This document shows, in pieces, positions 1-10,900 of a stretch of 64,000 bases of DNA. This DNA is from JABDMH01 sp965223165 (lineage in GTDB: Bacteria > Bacteroidota > Bacteroidia > Chitinophagales > Saprospiraceae), in NCBI GenBank assembly GCA_965223165.1, contig CBDCVQ010000003.1, positions 62,001 to 126,000 on the forward strand. The letters are read 5' to 3'. The notes beneath the pieces are model-generated. The model saw nothing but the letters and a program-made list of their open reading frames with translations. It did not search any database and was not told where the DNA came from. The position numbers and the translations under genes are program-made. Position 1 is the stretch's first letter; every line of letters starts with the position of its first letter.

Positions 1-1336
1 AGTATCGAAAAATGGGATGAATACTCCGCATGTTATGACGTTTGTCATACAATACGAGTATCAGCATGGATGACAGTCCTGATGATGTCGGAAGGTCTAT
101 TTGGCCGGATTCTGTGCTTCCTTGCGCTATCACTCGACCCTCAGGAGTGAACCATCTGTATTCAGATAAGCTAACCCTCGGCGATCGAAAATTTACCGAT
201 TCTTGTGCTGGATTGGGGTAGACGAGAACGTCACTTAGAAGTGTAGGATCAGTATAGGCCGATGTTGTGCTGTCTGGGGGAGCACCGTAGTAGTGTACCG
301 TAACGGTGGACATTGAGTCGAATGTCCCCCCTTCCAGATAAGATAAGTTGTGCTCCCGTACCACTTGCCCATAGCGATTATACTTGTTAAGGCGCAGACT
401 CTGATCTCGAAACGGATCGCAGCACGCCCGTTTTTCACTAAGACGATTCCCATCTGAATCAACAACGTACTCGTTGCGTGTAATAAGTGCCAGCGTATCA
501 CTGGTTCCATTATCGGAATAGCCCAATCTCAAAATTAAATGTCCAAAGTCATCATAAACAGATACGGTCCTACTACTTAGACTCCAATCGCCTCCGCCAG
601 CGTCATAATTATATGAACGAGATTCGATTTGTTGGCCAGAGGCATCATAGTCATATCTTACTTGACGACTTGGTCTGTAGACCATTAGCTCTGCATCATA
701 ATCATGAGCTGTGAAAGTGATCAATCCAGGAGCATCATACATGTATTGGTTGAAACCTTGAATTTCTCGAAGCCCGCTTGGGTCAATCGTATATGTTGTG
801 TCAGCTAAGAGCAGCAAACCATCGCCTTCGTAGCTGGGGATTATCTCCCTGATTCCAGAGGTCTGATAGCCGATATTCTTGGAAAGTCGATCCAACTCAT
901 CGTACTCGTTTAGGATTTGTAAAGTCGTGTCCCATACACCATTCCTAAACCCAACCAAGGTCAACTCGATTAGCTTGCCGCTATCGGAGTACCGAAAAAT
1001 TCGGCGGTCAGTATATTGCCAAGCCTGACTCAGTACGTCCCACTCCTCCCGAGTACTGATCGATCCTCCGTTTGGTAATTGTTCTATGTTCTGCCGATTT
1101 AGAAGACTCCGATCGCCGCCTATAGTCAATCTTTGGGAGAGGCGACTTTGCGTATCATAGAAATAATGCGAGATCCTATCTAGGGTCGAATCAATCCCAT
1201 TTCCAACGGAATCACCCAACACTGTCCAATACAGTGTGGAATCCAACAAAGGAGCATCTGCTGGCGCTTGTGCTTGAAGGTGACAGGTATGGGCAAAAAC
1301 TAAGATAAGGGTCAACAGTGGGTATTTAGATGGCAT
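1..1336 (-). CDS. T9SS-secreted protein with YD-like repeats (3' end cut by window edge)
   Basis: The minus strand is open from an ATG at 1336 to the window edge, about 445 codons with no stop. The N-terminus is a typical signal peptide (MPSKYPLLTLILVFAHTCHL, then QAQA). The body is rich in Tyr-Asp motifs such as YDYDASG and YDDFGHL, which resemble degenerate YD/RHS-type repeats. Close to the edge comes a T9SS type A sorting domain, with the hallmark VYPNPAQESVNF followed by beta-rich sequence ending near SIHPIFRY. Such domains sit at the extreme C-terminus, so probably only a few residues are missing. The protein is expected to cross the outer membrane by T9SS and be anchored or released there. 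The substrate or partner cannot be told. Nothing suggests an operon partner; the next gene is divergent. Confidence 0.8.
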   Translation of the reverse strand, partial: MPSKYPLLTLILVFAHTCHLQAQAPADAPLLDSTLYWTVLGDSVGNGIDSTLDRISHYFYDTQSRLSQRLTIGGDRSLLNRQNIEQLPNGGSISTREEWDVLSQAWQYTDRRIFRYSDSGKLIELTLVGFRNGVWDTTLQILNEYDELDRLSKNIGYQTSGIREIIPSYEGDGLLLLADTTYTIDPSGLREIQGFNQYMYDAPGLITFTAHDYDAELMVYRPSRQVRYDYDASGQQIESRSYNYDAGGGDWSLSSRTVSVYDDFGHLILRLGYSDNGTSDTLALITRNEYVVDSDGNRLSEKRACCDPFRDQSLRLNKYNRYGQVVREHNLSYLEGGTFDSMSTVTVHYYGAPPDSTTSAYTDPTLLSDVLVYPNPAQESVNFRSPRVSLSEYRWFTPEGRVIAQGSTESGQIDLPTSSGLSSMLILVLYDKRHNMRSIHPIFRY

Positions 1337-1471
1337 TAGGTGTGATGGTTTGAGAAATTAAAAGAGCCCTAATGTAAATAAATGGGCGGAAAGGGCACCA
1401 AAGCGCACTATGACAATTATGTCCCATGAAGCTCTTAGTTGCCTTCAGTTGTTTTTCTTTGGGCCAAAAGC

Positions 1472-2056
1472 ATGTTTGAACAAACGATGAGATTCAACCC
1501 ACCTTCCCTCCTTGCAACCCTTTCCGCCAAGTGCGAGGAAATAGGATTTACGATGGCTTCTGACGGCAAGGTCGGATCACTGCTCCGCACGCTGGTATCC
1601 TCCAAGCCTGGCGCCCGACTGCTGGAGCTTGGCACGGGCATTGGTCTATCGCTCTGTTGGATGCAGGACGGCATGTCTGATTCATCCACCTTGATCACCG
1701 TGGACAATGACCCCCAGCTGTCGGAAATCGCCGAACAGTTCTTTGGTCGTGATCCCCGTATTCAAATCGTTTGCGCAGATGGGGAAGACTGGATCAGGCA
1801 CTATGCGGGTCCTCGCTTTGATCTGGTCTTTGCAGACGCCTGGCCTGGCAAATACAGCCAGCTCGATGAAGTGCTGGATCTGATCTTGCCAGGAGGCTTT
1901 TATGTCATCGACGATCTGCTGCCGCACCCCGATTGGCCGGAAGGTCATGCCCCAAAAGTCAACGCGCTGATTCGCCATCTAGAGGGTCGTTCGGATTTCC
2001 GTTGCTGCCACTTGGTCTGGTCCACAGGTGTGATTTTAGCTTCAAAGGCGATGTAA
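1472..2056 (+). CDS. Class I SAM-dependent methyltransferase (O-methyltransferase-like)
   Basis: This 194-residue protein has the Rossmann methyltransferase core. Motif I is LLELGTGIGLSL, the acidic residue after strand 2 is in TVDNDP, motif II/III is CADGEDW, and the FDLVFADAWPGKY stretch matches the substrate/metal region of small O-methyltransferases. There is no signal peptide, so it is cytoplasmic. The ATG at 1472 (MFEQTMRF) was chosen over an in-frame TTG at 1439, because the extra 11 residues do not resemble the family N-terminus. Relatives methylate catechol-like compounds or other small molecules, and the substrate is unknown here. It is a single gene facing away from the T9SS gene on its left. 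Downstream sequence is decayed or non-coding. Confidence 0.75.
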   Translation: MFEQTMRFNPPSLLATLSAKCEEIGFTMASDGKVGSLLRTLVSSKPGARLLELGTGIGLSLCWMQDGMSDSSTLITVDNDPQLSEIAEQFFGRDPRIQIVCADGEDWIRHYAGPRFDLVFADAWPGKYSQLDEVLDLILPGGFYVIDDLLPHPDWPEGHAPKVNALIRHLEGRSDFRCCHLVWSTGVILASKAM

Positions 2057-2399
2057 CATTTTTACGACAATCCTGGCTTGCCCGCCCCTTGGCCAGAAGG
2101 TCCGCCCTCAAAGCTGAGCCACCCTCCTCACAGCCTCCCTTATTCCGGCTGGGTGGCCCTCCATTCAAGAAGTGCATGGATGTGGTGTCGCCTCGAGGGC
2201 TACAGGACAGACTGGGGCTTGACGAGCGGGTGGTATCGGTCACGGACAAGAGCCCGAAGGGCTCATTACTACGGCACCCAAGCGTCACAGAAAGACCCTG
2301 TCGGCCTTCATCAAACGCTGCGGCTTGAACATTCAATTCCATTGGGCATGCAACTTTCTTGGCCGCTCCGTAGCAACGTACAAACTCGCTGTTGGCTTT

Positions 2400-2680
2400 T
2401 AGCCAATTTGACTAAAGTCCTTTTTTCGGAGTACGCTCGCCCACCAGTAGCTGTCAAAAAATCAGGGTACGATCCGACAGCCTTTTTGCAGCAGTTTGTA
2501 GAAACCATATCGCAGGCAGCCAAGTGCTCCGTGCTCGAGCCCACTGGATGCTATGCTGAGGCAGGCGGACAGGGGCGGTCGAGGTCTGCTCACTACTTGG
2601 CAGACGAAACGCCAAACCAGCTCTATCAAGGGCTACTGGGGATACTTTGGATCAACTCAACCTAATGGTTTTTTATCCAT
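2400..2680 (+). pseudogene. Possible decayed IS110-family transposase fragment
   Basis: One frame reads FLQQFVETISQAAKCSVLEP followed by TGCYAE and, about ten residues on, AHYLADETPNQ. This resembles the IS110 (DEDD) N-terminal pattern in which a vLEaTGxYxE motif is followed by lAyyL. A second frame over 2610-2660 reads SSIKGYW, like the next IS110 motif (NPxxIKxF), so a frameshift is plausible. The flanking open sequence (2078-2400) is arginine/serine/proline-rich and matches nothing I recognise. No terminal repeats or intact transposase are visible, as expected of an old remnant. The call rests on short motifs only. Confidence 0.3.
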
Positions 2681-2914
2681 CCTTCACAAAGAATGGCCCC
2701 ATCACCTGTAACATTTTTACTACCCTCCATAGTTACAGGAACGAGAGACTTTTTTTCCAGAAGTGCTCAAATTTCATCCGGATTTCTTTTACTTTAGCCA
2801 CATAACATTTGGCTAGAATGGCCAAATATCCTAAATACTCTAACACATCCGGACTATTGTCTTCCCTTTATTTGGGAAAGCTCTTGTCACCTTACTGCTA
2901 AACTTAGGAAGATT
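2666..2914 (+). promoter_or_regulatory. Upstream region of the SusC gene with two inverted repeats
   Basis: Two dyads stand out. CCTGTAAC (2705-2712) pairs with GTTACAGG (2732-2739), followed ten bases later by seven T's, so it could be a terminator. ATTTGGC (2807-2813) pairs with GCCAAAT (2821-2827) around a 7-nt centre, about 90 bp before the SusC start, and is a candidate operator or leader hairpin. I see no convincing TAnnTTTG box here and no adjacent sigma/anti-sigma or hybrid sensor gene, so how the SusCD operon is regulated is unresolved. Confidence 0.3.
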
Positions 2915-5900
2915 ATGGTTTGTAAGAATTTTACGTTTAAACAATCTTTACACTGCATCATTACATTATGCCTGTGGTTTGGCTTGCTCCTCACAGGTCC
3001 GTCGATGTTTGCACAAGTGACCGGCACCGTCACGGACGCTCAAACGGGCGACGCTTTGATCGGGGCATCTGTCGTCATTCAAGGTACGACGGTCGGAACG
3101 GTCACAGATCTGGACGGCAACTACTCGATCAACGCTAGTACCGGCGACGTATTGGAGTTCTCCTATACAGGGTACTCGGATCAACAGATGACGGTCGGGG
3201 CAGATAACGTAGTACACGTGATGTTATCGGCCGGTGTTACGGTCGACGAGATCGTCATCACGGGGTATACTAGCCAATCAAGGCGCAATGTCTCCGGAGC
3301 AGTGTCCTCCGTCGAAATGGAACAATTGACCACACTACCTGCCGGTAGCGTCGAGTCTGCCCTGCAGGGACGAGTCGCTGGCGTGCAGGTGGCCACGTCG
3401 GGGCAGCCCGGTGCCGCCTCACGGGTGAGAATCCGCGGGTTTGGCACGATCAACAACAACGAGCCACTCTACGTGATCGACGGCCTTCCGGTCAGGGGTG
3501 GAATCGTTGAGTTGAATCCCAACGACATTAAGGAAATGACGGTGCTGAAAGATGCATCGGCTGCATCGGTCTATGGCGCTCGAGCCAGCAACGGTGTCAT
3601 TATTATCACAACAAAAAATGGCTCTATCGCAGGCAAGCCTACCTTGACCTTTGACACCTATGTGGGTACACAGTGGGCTGGCAGTGGGCCGGAGTTGATC
3701 CAGGATCCCCTTGAGTGGGCCAATTTTGAATATTGGATCAAGCCACAAAATTTGGGACAGCCGACCGGGAGCCCATTATTTGGCAATGGCAGCGCCCCGG
3801 CGATGCCTGCCTATATCTGGCCGATTACGCCGGCCGGAGGCAGCGTGGATGAGAGCACCTATGCCTATGCTGTCGATCAGGCCGAGTACAATGGCATTAC
3901 CAGACCGGCCATCGGAGGGACTGATTGGTGGGATGAAGTCACACAAAACGCCCTCGTCCAAAACTATAACCTCTCCATCACCGGTGGTAATGAGACCGCC
4001 CAATTTGCTCTGGGGGTAGGCCATCTCAATCAAGAAGGAACCGTGATCTACACGGGATATGAGCGATCAAACCTCAGAGCCAACTCCCTTTTCAGAATCA
4101 ATGATCGGCTACGAGTCGGCGAAAACCTCACCATATCTTACACCAAGGAGAAGGGATCCCGTCGAGTCGCCGGTACAGGCACCAACCTGGATTGGTCTTA
4201 TCGACACCTTTCACTCTTCCCGGTTTATGACATATCGGGCGTGAATTACTCGGCCAGTAAAGCCATATCATCCGCATCGAACAATCCTGTACAGGATGCC
4301 TTTAACGACCGTGATGATCTCAACAGCAAGATCCGCGCGCTGGGGTCTGTGTTTCTCGAATGGGACGTCTTGGATAATTTGACTGCCAAGACTTCTTTTA
4401 GTGTAGACTTCGCTAACTCGGACCGAAGAGATCTCCTTCGAGTTGCTCCCAATCGAGCAGAACCCCTTTTAGGCAATGGTAATTCTCGAGTCACCAACCA
4501 AGTGCTAAACTGGACCTGGTACAATACCTTGAGCTACAATAATACCTTTGGCGATCACGAGGTAAATGCGCTGGTGGGGACCGAGGCCATAGATAATAGT
4601 TTTAATGAATTTGGCGCCGGCCGGATCCAATTTCTTTTGGAGGATCTGGACTTTATGGTGTTAAACGCCGGCCCCACGGATGGCCAGACTACTTCAGGAG
4701 TACGGTTTGAAAATTCATTGTTTTCCGTCTTTGGCAAGGTCGACTATGTCTTCAGTGGTAAATATTTACTGACTGCCACGGTCAGACGAGACGGTTCGTC
4801 GAGATTTGGAGCTAACAACCGGTTTGCCGTATTTCCCGCTTTCAGTGTCGGTTGGAGAATCTCCGACGAGAACTTCTTTAAGTCCGGCTTCTTTGACGAG
4901 CTAAAACTTCGGGGAGGCTGGGGTAAAACCGGAAACCAGGAGATTGATAACCTGGCCCAATATACCCTATACTCTACAGCTGAAATCACCACTGCTACCT
5001 ACGATATCGCGGGGACCAACAATTCGATCCGCACCGGTATCCAGGGTACCAACATCGGAAATCCTGATCTAAAGTGGGAAGAAACTACGGATATTAATGT
5101 GGGACTGGATGCGCGAATGTGGAACAATAGGGTGAACTTCTCCATAGACGTGTACAAGAGAAATACTACAGATCTCCTGCTTCCCGTTCCTCCTTCCACC
5201 CTCCTGGGCGTAGTGGGCAATCAATTTAGAAATGTAGGCGAAATGGAAAACCGCGGGGTAGACATTTCGCTCGGCTACACCCAGAATTTTGGTGATCTGT
5301 CCCTCGATATGTCGGTGGTTGCTTCGCAATACAAGAATGAAATCGTGGCGCTAGACCCTCAGATAGGGTTTATTCAAGCGGGCGGATTCAGGTCTAACAA
5401 TTATACGCGCACCACGGTGGGCGACCCCATCTCCTCCTTTTACGGCCTCAACGTGCTAGGCATATTTGAGACACAAGGCGAGGTGGATGCTCATCCGGAT
5501 GGTGCAAATAAGGGCGTAGGACGCTTTAAGTTTGAGGATGTGAACAATGATGGGGCGATTAATTCAGAGGACAGAACTTTTCTGGGAAGCGGCCATCCGA
5601 GCTTAGCTCTTGGTTGGAACACCAACCTTAACTACAAGGGATTTGACTTCAATATGTTTTGGCAGGGAAATTTTGGCCAGGAGATCGCTGAGTTAAGTCG
5701 CTTGTTTACCGATCTGCAGCAGTTTCAGGGCTCCCGGAGTGTCCGGGTCAGAAATTCTTTTGGCTTGGTACCGAATAGTCAGGCCACACTGCCCACCTAC
5801 GGCACGATCACAGCCGAAGAAAACGCACCAAATTCCTACTACGTGCAGGACGGCAGTTATTTTAGACTTAAAAACATCTCGCTAGGTTATACCTTCGGCG

Positions 5901-6103
5901 ATCGGGCGGTAGGCAAGACAGGCATGTCCTCACTTCGGCTCTATCTCCAGGCAAACAACATTGTGACCTTTACTCCTTACGAGGGGGTCGATCCCGAAAA
6001 TGTATTTAACGGCGATAATGACAATGACCTTTCACTTGGATTGGATGGGGGTAACTATCCCATCCCAAGGTCGGTACAAATTGGTGTGACCGCTAAATTT
6101 TAA
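2915..6103 (+). CDS. SusC/RagA-family TonB-linked outer membrane transporter
   Basis: This 1062-residue protein has the standard SusC layout. A signal peptide ends near FAQ (about residue 34). A CarboxypepD-reg-like beta-sandwich follows (about 36-120, starting VTGTVTDAQTGDALIGASV). The TonB plug (about 125-235) has the family signatures RIRGFGTINNNEPLYVIDG and the VYGARASNGVIIITTK motif. The rest is a 22-strand barrel with the usual terminal beta-strand ending in phenylalanine (VTAKF). SusC proteins form the channel of a SusCD complex that imports glycans or peptides using TonB energy. The SusD partner starts 21 bp downstream. No glycoside hydrolase adjoins the pair, so the substrate cannot be inferred from neighbours. 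The FG-GAP and cytochrome genes that follow are the only hint. Confidence 0.95.
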   Translation: MVCKNFTFKQSLHCIITLCLWFGLLLTGPSMFAQVTGTVTDAQTGDALIGASVVIQGTTVGTVTDLDGNYSINASTGDVLEFSYTGYSDQQMTVGADNVVHVMLSAGVTVDEIVITGYTSQSRRNVSGAVSSVEMEQLTTLPAGSVESALQGRVAGVQVATSGQPGAASRVRIRGFGTINNNEPLYVIDGLPVRGGIVELNPNDIKEMTVLKDASAASVYGARASNGVIIITTKNGSIAGKPTLTFDTYVGTQWAGSGPELIQDPLEWANFEYWIKPQNLGQPTGSPLFGNGSAPAMPAYIWPITPAGGSVDESTYAYAVDQAEYNGITRPAIGGTDWWDEVTQNALVQNYNLSITGGNETAQFALGVGHLNQEGTVIYTGYERSNLRANSLFRINDRLRVGENLTISYTKEKGSRRVAGTGTNLDWSYRHLSLFPVYDISGVNYSASKAISSASNNPVQDAFNDRDDLNSKIRALGSVFLEWDVLDNLTAKTSFSVDFANSDRRDLLRVAPNRAEPLLGNGNSRVTNQVLNWTWYNTLSYNNTFGDHEVNALVGTEAIDNSFNEFGAGRIQFLLEDLDFMVLNAGPTDGQTTSGVRFENSLFSVFGKVDYVFSGKYLLTATVRRDGSSRFGANNRFAVFPAFSVGWRISDENFFKSGFFDELKLRGGWGKTGNQEIDNLAQYTLYSTAEITTATYDIAGTNNSIRTGIQGTNIGNPDLKWEETTDINVGLDARMWNNRVNFSIDVYKRNTTDLLLPVPPSTLLGVVGNQFRNVGEMENRGVDISLGYTQNFGDLSLDMSVVASQYKNEIVALDPQIGFIQAGGFRSNNYTRTTVGDPISSFYGLNVLGIFETQGEVDAHPDGANKGVGRFKFEDVNNDGAINSEDRTFLGSGHPSLALGWNTNLNYKGFDFNMFWQGNFGQEIAELSRLFTDLQQFQGSRSVRVRNSFGLVPNSQATLPTYGTITAEENAPNSYYVQDGSYFRLKNISLGYTFGDRAVGKTGMSSLRLYLQANNIVTFTPYEGVDPENVFNGDNDNDLSLGLDGGNYPIPRSVQIGVTAKF

Positions 6104-6124
6104 ATTGACAAACAATTCTGACTG

Positions 6125-7882
6125 ATGAGAAATATGTTTAAATATGTTTTGATTCTGGTTGTTTCTATAGCCACACTGCTCATCTCGTGCAAGGACGAGT
6201 TTTTGGATAAGGCTCCGGCAGGAGTACTAAATGAAGGTGTGCTCGGCAATCAGGCAGGTTTGGATGGTTTGCTAATCGCGGCCTATGCCGAATTGGACGG
6301 ATGGGCCGGATGGGCAACCGGTCCCGTATGGGACGCGGTAGCTTCCAACTGGGTCATGAGCGATATTGCATCCGATGATGCCTACAAGGGCACAGATGCG
6401 GGAGATCAGCCTCCCATGAACCCCGTGGAACGCAACGAGCACGATCCCGGCAGTCGCGTCGTCTACACAAACTGGCAGGCTTGGTACGATGGAATTGCCA
6501 GGTCTAACGACGTGATCAAAATTGCAAACGCGTCCGAAGGCATCGAAGCCTCCCTGATCACGCAGTATATCGCAGAGGCTAGATTTCTTAGAGCGCACTA
6601 TCATTTCTACTTGGTACGCATTTTTGGTCCCAAAATTCCCTATGTCGACGAAAATGCTCCATTGGACGGCCTGGTACCCAACGACCGTGAAATTTGGGCC
6701 AGTATAGAAGGAGACTTCCAAGCGGCAGCCGACGCCTTGCCCGCCACCCAAAAGGAAGTGGGCCGGGCCACAAGCTGGGCGGCAAAAGCCTATCTGGGTC
6801 GAGTGAAATTATATCAGGGCAATTATTCAGGCGCCCTGGGCCACTTGAATGAAGTGATCAACAGCGGTGAATTTAGTTTGATGCCCAATTTTGGTGACGT
6901 GCATGGTACCGCAGGAAATAACGGACCGCACTCCATCTTCCAAGTACAAATGTCCGTCAACGATGGTGTGCCCGACGGAGAAAATGGCAACTATGGTGAG
7001 GTGCTCAACAATCCTCATAACGGTGCAGCTGCAGGCGGTTGCTGCGGTTTCTTCCAACCCAGTCACAACCTGGTCAACTTTTTCAAAACAGAAAATGGCC
7101 TGCCACTGTCCAATACATTCAATGATGAGGATCTGGGCCATGATCAGGGATGCACCTCCATTTCTGGCACTTGCTGTATCGGCACCGACGAGGACTGCAC
7201 AGAGGCCTATTCTATTGATCAGCATCCGGTAGATCCCAGGCTGGACCACACCGTGGGACGAAAGGGTATCCCCTATCTGGACTGGGGTGTACACACTGGC
7301 ATCGGATACATCAGGGATCAAAACTATGGTGGTCCGTTCAGTCCGAAGAAGCGTGTGTTCTTGAATGCCGAGTTTGGCGCAAACTCCATCTCCGGCCATG
7401 GCTGGGGTGCCAATGGTGCGACGGCCATCAACTACAACATCATACGCTACGCCGATGTCCTACTGATGGCTGCAGAAGCGGAGATCGAAGGCGGAGATGT
7501 AAATCGCGGCATAGACCTCATCAATGAGGTTCGAAGCCGCATAAAAGACAATCCGGATACCTGGGTGAAGTTTGACGACGGCACAAACGCCGCCAATTAT
7601 GAAATCGAGCTCTACAGTGGTCTCAGCCAGAGCGAAGCGCGTCAAGCGCTGCGGGACGAAAGAAGACTGGAACTGGCAATGGAAGGCCATCGCTGGTTTG
7701 ATCTCGCTCGATGGGGCATCATCGAGAAAACAATGAACGATTACTACGCAAAAGAGAGTGAGCCCGGCAAACGAGCATATTTGATCGGTGCCAACTTTGC
7801 TCCACATCGAGTCCTCAATCCGATTCCACAGCAGGCAATCGATAGAAGCAATGGAACACTAACACAGAATCCTGGCTATTAG
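6125..7882 (+). CDS. SusD/RagB-family nutrient-binding lipoprotein
   Basis: This 585-residue lipoprotein has a signal ending in the lipobox LLISC (Cys about residue 22), followed by the family opening KDEFLDKAPAG. The N-terminal SusD-like domain contains TPR-type helices (TSWAAKAYLGRVKLYQGNY). The C-terminal RagB/SusD part carries the typical RDERRLELAMEGHRWFDLARW motif and ends NPGY. Four cysteines in the middle (GGCCGFF and the SGTCCIGTDEDC stretch) are more than usual and might form disulfides. SusD lipoproteins cap the SusC barrel at the cell surface and give ligand specificity. A strong terminator follows the stop codon, so the SusCD transcript probably ends there and the next gene has its own promoter. 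Confidence 0.95.
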   Translation: MRNMFKYVLILVVSIATLLISCKDEFLDKAPAGVLNEGVLGNQAGLDGLLIAAYAELDGWAGWATGPVWDAVASNWVMSDIASDDAYKGTDAGDQPPMNPVERNEHDPGSRVVYTNWQAWYDGIARSNDVIKIANASEGIEASLITQYIAEARFLRAHYHFYLVRIFGPKIPYVDENAPLDGLVPNDREIWASIEGDFQAAADALPATQKEVGRATSWAAKAYLGRVKLYQGNYSGALGHLNEVINSGEFSLMPNFGDVHGTAGNNGPHSIFQVQMSVNDGVPDGENGNYGEVLNNPHNGAAAGGCCGFFQPSHNLVNFFKTENGLPLSNTFNDEDLGHDQGCTSISGTCCIGTDEDCTEAYSIDQHPVDPRLDHTVGRKGIPYLDWGVHTGIGYIRDQNYGGPFSPKKRVFLNAEFGANSISGHGWGANGATAINYNIIRYADVLLMAAEAEIEGGDVNRGIDLINEVRSRIKDNPDTWVKFDDGTNAANYEIELYSGLSQSEARQALRDERRLELAMEGHRWFDLARWGIIEKTMNDYYAKESEPGKRAYLIGANFAPHRVLNPIPQQAIDRSNGTLTQNPGY

Positions 7883-7904
7883 TCAACAACAAACAATTCT
7901 TAGG

Positions 7905-7937
7905 AAAAAGGCAAGTTATGTGACTTGCCTTTTTTTC
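7905..7937 (+). terminator. Rho-independent terminator after susD-like gene
   Basis: A perfect 12-bp stem, AAAAAGGCAAGT (7905-7916) with ACTTGCCTTTTT (7923-7934), encloses a 6-nt loop and runs into a T tract. It lies 22 bp after the SusD stop. A GTG at 7920 lies inside its loop, so that codon is an unlikely start for the following gene. Confidence 0.85.
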
Positions 7938-7970
7938 TTTTATTACCTATGTCGTAGCCACACCAGAGAA

Positions 7971-10900
7971 ATGGTTGGATCCACAGCGGGAAAAGAATTC
8001 GAATTTTGCCTCGCGCTCTTGGCAGTGTGCATGCTGAGCTGCTCGCAAGAGACAACGCTGTTTACGGAAATTCCGGGCGCCAAGGCAGGACTGTCCTTTT
8101 CCAATGATGTCGTGCAAAATGAATTTTACAACATCCTAACCTTTGAACATTTATTTAATGGCGGAGGCGTGGCTATTTCCGACTTCAACAATGACGGGCT
8201 ACAGGATGCATTCTTCTCCGGTAATATTGTTGATAATAAGCTTTTTCTCAATCGGGGCAGCCTACAATTCGAGGATATTTCCGAGGCTGCGGGCATCGCT
8301 GCCCCCGGTCAATGGTGCTCCGGGATCACGGTCGTCGATCTAAACAGGGATGGCTGGAATGATATTTATGTTTGCGCCACCGTCCTGGGCGGGGAGGAAC
8401 AACGGCGAAACTTGCTCTTTATCAATCAGGGTGTCGATGAGCAGGGAATTCCAACGTTCGTCAACAAGGCATCGGAGTATGGCTTGGATGATGAGGGATA
8501 TTCTACACAAGGGGTCTTCTTCGATTTCGACCGCGACGATGATCTGGACCTTTATGTGCTCACCAACCAGTTGGGCATACGATCGCCCAATAAATTCTAC
8601 ATCAAGCGTCTGAATGGTACTGCGCCCAACAACGATCGCCTTTATCGAAATGAGGGTAATGGCACCTTTTCAGATGTCACGCAGGAAGCAGGTGTAGGGA
8701 TCGAAGGCTATGGCCTGGGAATCAACGTGTTTGATGTCAATGAGGACGGATGGCTCGACATATACGTGTCAAACGACTATTTATCAAACGACGTTCTCTA
8801 CCTCAATAACCAAGACGGAAGTTTCAGCAATCGTATTGGGCACTATATTAAACACCAATCACACTCCTCCATGGGATGTGACGTTGCCGACCTTAATAAT
8901 GACGGCCGACCGGACATTATGACGGTTGAGATGCTGCCAAACGACCTTCCCAGAATGAAGAGAATGTGGCCGCCAAATTGGTACGGCAAATCCGAGAACA
9001 ATGAAAAACTTGGGTACGGATTTCAGTATATGCGAAATATGCTGCAAATCAACCAAGGTCTGGGGCCGGATGGTCAGGTTAAATTCGGCGACTTATCCTT
9101 CTACGCGGGTGTACATGCCTCGGAATGGAGCTGGGCAGTGCTCCTTAACGATTTTGACGCCGATGGACACAAGGACATCTTCATAGCCAATGGCTTCCCC
9201 AAGGATCTCACGGATATGGATTTCCTGGCCTTTAGAGAAAATCGAACATTAGCCTTTGACCGGCAAGCCTTGCTGGACGCGCTCCCGGAATCGAAGGTGA
9301 GCAATGTACTTTTCCGAAACAGACAGGATCTCACGTTTGAGGATGTATCTCAAGCCTGGGGTATCGGCAAAGAGACCTTCTCCAATGGTGCAGCTTACGG
9401 AGACCTGGATAATGATGGAGACCTCGATCTACTGGTAAATAATATCAATGACCAAGCCACCCTTCTGGTCAATAATTCGCGTGATATCCACTTTCTCCGT
9501 GTTGCGCTTAGTGATGATTACGGGATGGCCCGATCGCTGGGAGCGCAGGTCGACGTGTTTTGCGGACAAGATACCTATACGCAACACTACATGCCGGTTC
9601 GCGGATATCTATCGTGTATGGAGCCATATCTCTTCTTTGGATTGGGCACCAACCACTCGATTGATTCGGTTGTGGTGCGCTGGTCGGATGGTACTCGTCA
9701 GAGCGCCCCTACTCCGATGCCCAATGCTCTGCTCACCGTGCACCACACAAATGCTGCACAGAGTCGCCCACGAAGACTTGCAGGAACATTGTTTGAAGAA
9801 AGCACCGGTGAAATCGCCTACCGTCATGTGGAGACCAGGTTCAATGACTTTAACCACCAGACCCTGCTGCCAAAGCAATATAGCCAGCTGGGACCCGCCA
9901 TGGCCGCCGGTGACATCGACAACAATGGTGAGGAGGATTTGATCCTGGGTGGCACTTATGCGACCGTCGGCACAAAGGCGCTGCAGGAGGAGGGGCAGTT
10001 TAATTTGTACCCATTGGAGCCCTTGGACAAGATGCTGCTGCATGAGGACGTCGGCCTGCTGCTATTTGATGTCGATGCTGACCAGGATCTCGATCTATAC
10101 ATCGTCAGTGGTGGCACAGAGGGTTTTGAGCAGCCGGCCGTCTATGCCGATCGCCTGTATATCAATGATGGTCACGGAAATTTTTCGCTGACCTATGGTG
10201 CGATCCCGGAAATGCAGATCAGTGGCTCCTGTGTCAAAGGTGCCGATATCGATCAGGACGGTGATGTGGATCTCTTCGTTGGGGGTCGCATCCACCCCAC
10301 CAGGTATCCTCAGCCAGTGGCCAGCTTCATATTGAGAAATGATACTGAGCCCGGTGGCAAACCCCGATTTACCGATATCACGGACAATGTTTGTCCGGCC
10401 CTGACCGAGGCGGGCATGGTGTCAGATGCACTGTGGACCGACTTCGACAACGATAATCTCCCCGATCTGGTTATTGTGGGAGAATGGATGTCTCCTCGCT
10501 TCTTTCGAAATACCGGGGTAAATTGGGTCGAACTCCGTGAGGCCTCTGGCGTCCACGACAAAGTTGGTTGGTGGAATTGCTTGGTTGGGGGAGACTTTGA
10601 CAACGACGGTGACACGGACTACATGGCCGGCAATCAGGGCTTAAATTCACTTTATCAAGCCTCGCAAGAGACCCCGCTCCACATCTTTGCCAAGGACTTT
10701 GACGGCAATGGTGGATATGATGCATTCCTCGCATCATCGGCGGGCTATGCAGATGGTGCACTGTACCCATATCATTCCTGGGATGACATGAAGAAACAAA
10801 TGGTCTTTCTCCGCAAGCGAAAAACCAAGTATGTCGAGTATGCCCATAGTTCGGTCAGGGATCTTTTTAGAGAGGAAGAGCTAGAAAATGTGCTGCACTA

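Noticed and set aside
2078..2400. Open frame after the methyltransferase
   Set aside because: Arg/Ser/Pro-rich translation without domain features; only the right part shows faint IS110-like motifs.
7920..7970. Upstream GTG start for the FG-GAP/ASPIC protein
   Set aside because: The GTG lies in the loop of a strong terminator and would place 17 odd residues before a complete lipoprotein signal.
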